The position numbers and the translations under genes are program-made. From contig JAGGYV010000202.1 in the NCBI GenBank assembly GCA_021162325.1, positions 1 to 5,330 of the forward strand: a stretch of 5,330 nt of DNA, read 5' to 3'. Under the pieces are notes generated by a model that ran no database searches, was not told where the DNA came from, and worked only from the letters and a program-made list of their open reading frames with translations. The stretch is from Desulfobacteraceae bacterium. GTDB lineage: Bacteria; Desulfobacterota; Desulfobacteria; Desulfobacterales; Desulfosalsimonadaceae. Shown here in pieces: positions 4,634 to 5,330 of this stretch. Within the stretch, counting starts at the first letter, position 1. The number at the start of each line of letters is the position of its first letter.

Positions 4634-5330
4634 ATGGAAAAAATACATAAATCAAAAAAACGATTAAAGACTGCCAAAGAGCTACAGAAAGTCGTCACCG
4701 ACTACTATGTTCAATGTACAGAAGCCAAGTCCCAGGGCAAACTTGTCGGCTGGATGCCGCCCATGAACGGCGCGATTGAAATCTTTTACGCCATGAACCT
4801 GCAGCCGGTATTTCCGGAAAACTGGTCCCCGATTTGCGCAGCATTCGGGTTAACACCGCAGAACTTTGAAGTTTCCGAACAGATGGGTTATTCAAGGGAT
4901 CTGTGCGGGTATCTTCGAAATATCACCGGGTATATCAACGGCATGATGGATGATAAAGATTCCCCATTTGGCGGGCTTCCAGAGCCGGACATCCTGCTGA
5001 CCCCGGGTGGCGGGTGTGTTCCGGTCATGAAAATCTTTCATGCCATTGAAAAACGATTTCCCAAGGCAAAAATTTTCTCCGCAGACCTTCCCCAGGTGGC
5101 GGTTGAAGAAATCAAGGAACATCATGTAACATATGCCATCTCCGAAATGAACCGTTTAATTGATTTTTTAACCGATGTTACCGGACACCACCTGGATTAT
5201 GAGAAACTGAAACACACCGTTACTCTTTCTGACCGTGCCTGCGAGCTGTGGGATGAGATCATGACATTTCGGCGTCATAAACCGGTGCCTTTTTCAGCCG
5301 CTGAAATGGGAATCATGTTTGTAATGGTTA
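4634..5330 (+). CDS. 2-hydroxyacyl-CoA dehydratase/benzoyl-CoA reductase family subunit, BcrB/HgdA type, 3'-truncated by the window edge
   Basis: The first 232 residues of a second subunit of the same family, running off the right edge; full members have about 400-440 residues. It presumably pairs with the product of the preceding gene as a two-cluster heterodimer. Visible landmarks: a basic helical N-terminus (1-20), the GWMPP strand at 39-43 with EIFYAMNLQPVFPENWSPIC after it (49-68), the first likely cluster ligand Cys91 in RDLCGYLRN, and the second, Cys128, in LLTPGGGCVP, which precedes the helix KIFHAIEKRF. Their 37-residue spacing is close to that in known alpha-type subunits. The third Cys ligand is expected past the window end. 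Translation might instead begin at the ATG at 4586, which would add 16 residues. The gap of about 140 bp from the upstream gene has no terminator, so co-transcription is likely. Family assignment is strong; substrate unknown. Confidence 0.9.
   Translation, partial: MEKIHKSKKRLKTAKELQKVVTDYYVQCTEAKSQGKLVGWMPPMNGAIEIFYAMNLQPVFPENWSPICAAFGLTPQNFEVSEQMGYSRDLCGYLRNITGYINGMMDDKDSPFGGLPEPDILLTPGGGCVPVMKIFHAIEKRFPKAKIFSADLPQVAVEEIKEHHVTYAISEMNRLIDFLTDVTGHHLDYEKLKHTVTLSDRACELWDEIMTFRRHKPVPFSAAEMGIMFVMV

Noticed and set aside
4399..5125. Minus-strand open frames over the gap after the BcrC/HgdB-like gene and over the BcrB/HgdA-like gene
   Set aside because: They are antisense to an uninterrupted plus-strand frame with clear family motifs that runs off the window end.

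Overview
The window holds four protein genes, all on the + strand, separated by gaps that are unusually rich in short repeats. In order they are: the 3' part of an alpha/beta hydrolase (1-837), a complete AMP-forming acyl-CoA synthetase (1180-2853), a complete 2-hydroxyacyl-CoA dehydratase/benzoyl-CoA reductase-family subunit of the BcrC/HgdB type (3343-4491), and the 5' part of a partner subunit of the BcrB/HgdA type (4634 to the window end). The last two are oxygen-sensitive iron-sulfur enzymes in every characterised relative, so the organism is very probably an anaerobe. The protein families, moderate GC content and style of intergenic repeats recall sulfate-reducing Desulfobacterota (Desulfobacteraceae-like). 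That assignment rests on recollection and is only moderately secure.

Region by region. The hydrolase gene enters from the left edge without a visible start. A degenerate, roughly 139-bp inverted-repeat element (825-963) overlaps its 3' end and seems to supply its last codons and stop. A 7-bp inverted repeat (964-980) follows, next to a weak promoter-like sequence. A second, clearly centred 124-bp imperfect palindrome (1034-1157) ends only 10 nt before the Shine-Dalgarno of the acyl-CoA synthetase. The 489-bp gap after the synthetase contains heptamer tracts in both orientations, a duplicated GGCGGATTA/TAATCCGCC hairpin and a 10-bp-period repeat. The BcrC/HgdB-like gene then starts at a TTG codon that is pinned by an in-frame stop just upstream. 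A third heptamer tract begins at its tandem stop codons, and the BcrB/HgdA-like gene starts about 140 bp further on.

How the genes may work together (inference): the ligase would activate a carboxylic acid to its CoA thioester. The two iron-sulfur subunits would form a heterodimer that performs a radical, one-electron-driven dehydration or ring reduction of a CoA ester. The hydrolase could act on an ester or thioester of the same pathway, but nothing in the sequence ties it to them. The ATP-dependent activator (HgdC, or BcrA/BcrD type) that this enzyme class needs is not in the window, and would be expected downstream or elsewhere. The 489-bp gap argues that the synthetase and the dehydratase genes are separate transcription units. 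The actual substrate cannot be told from the sequence.
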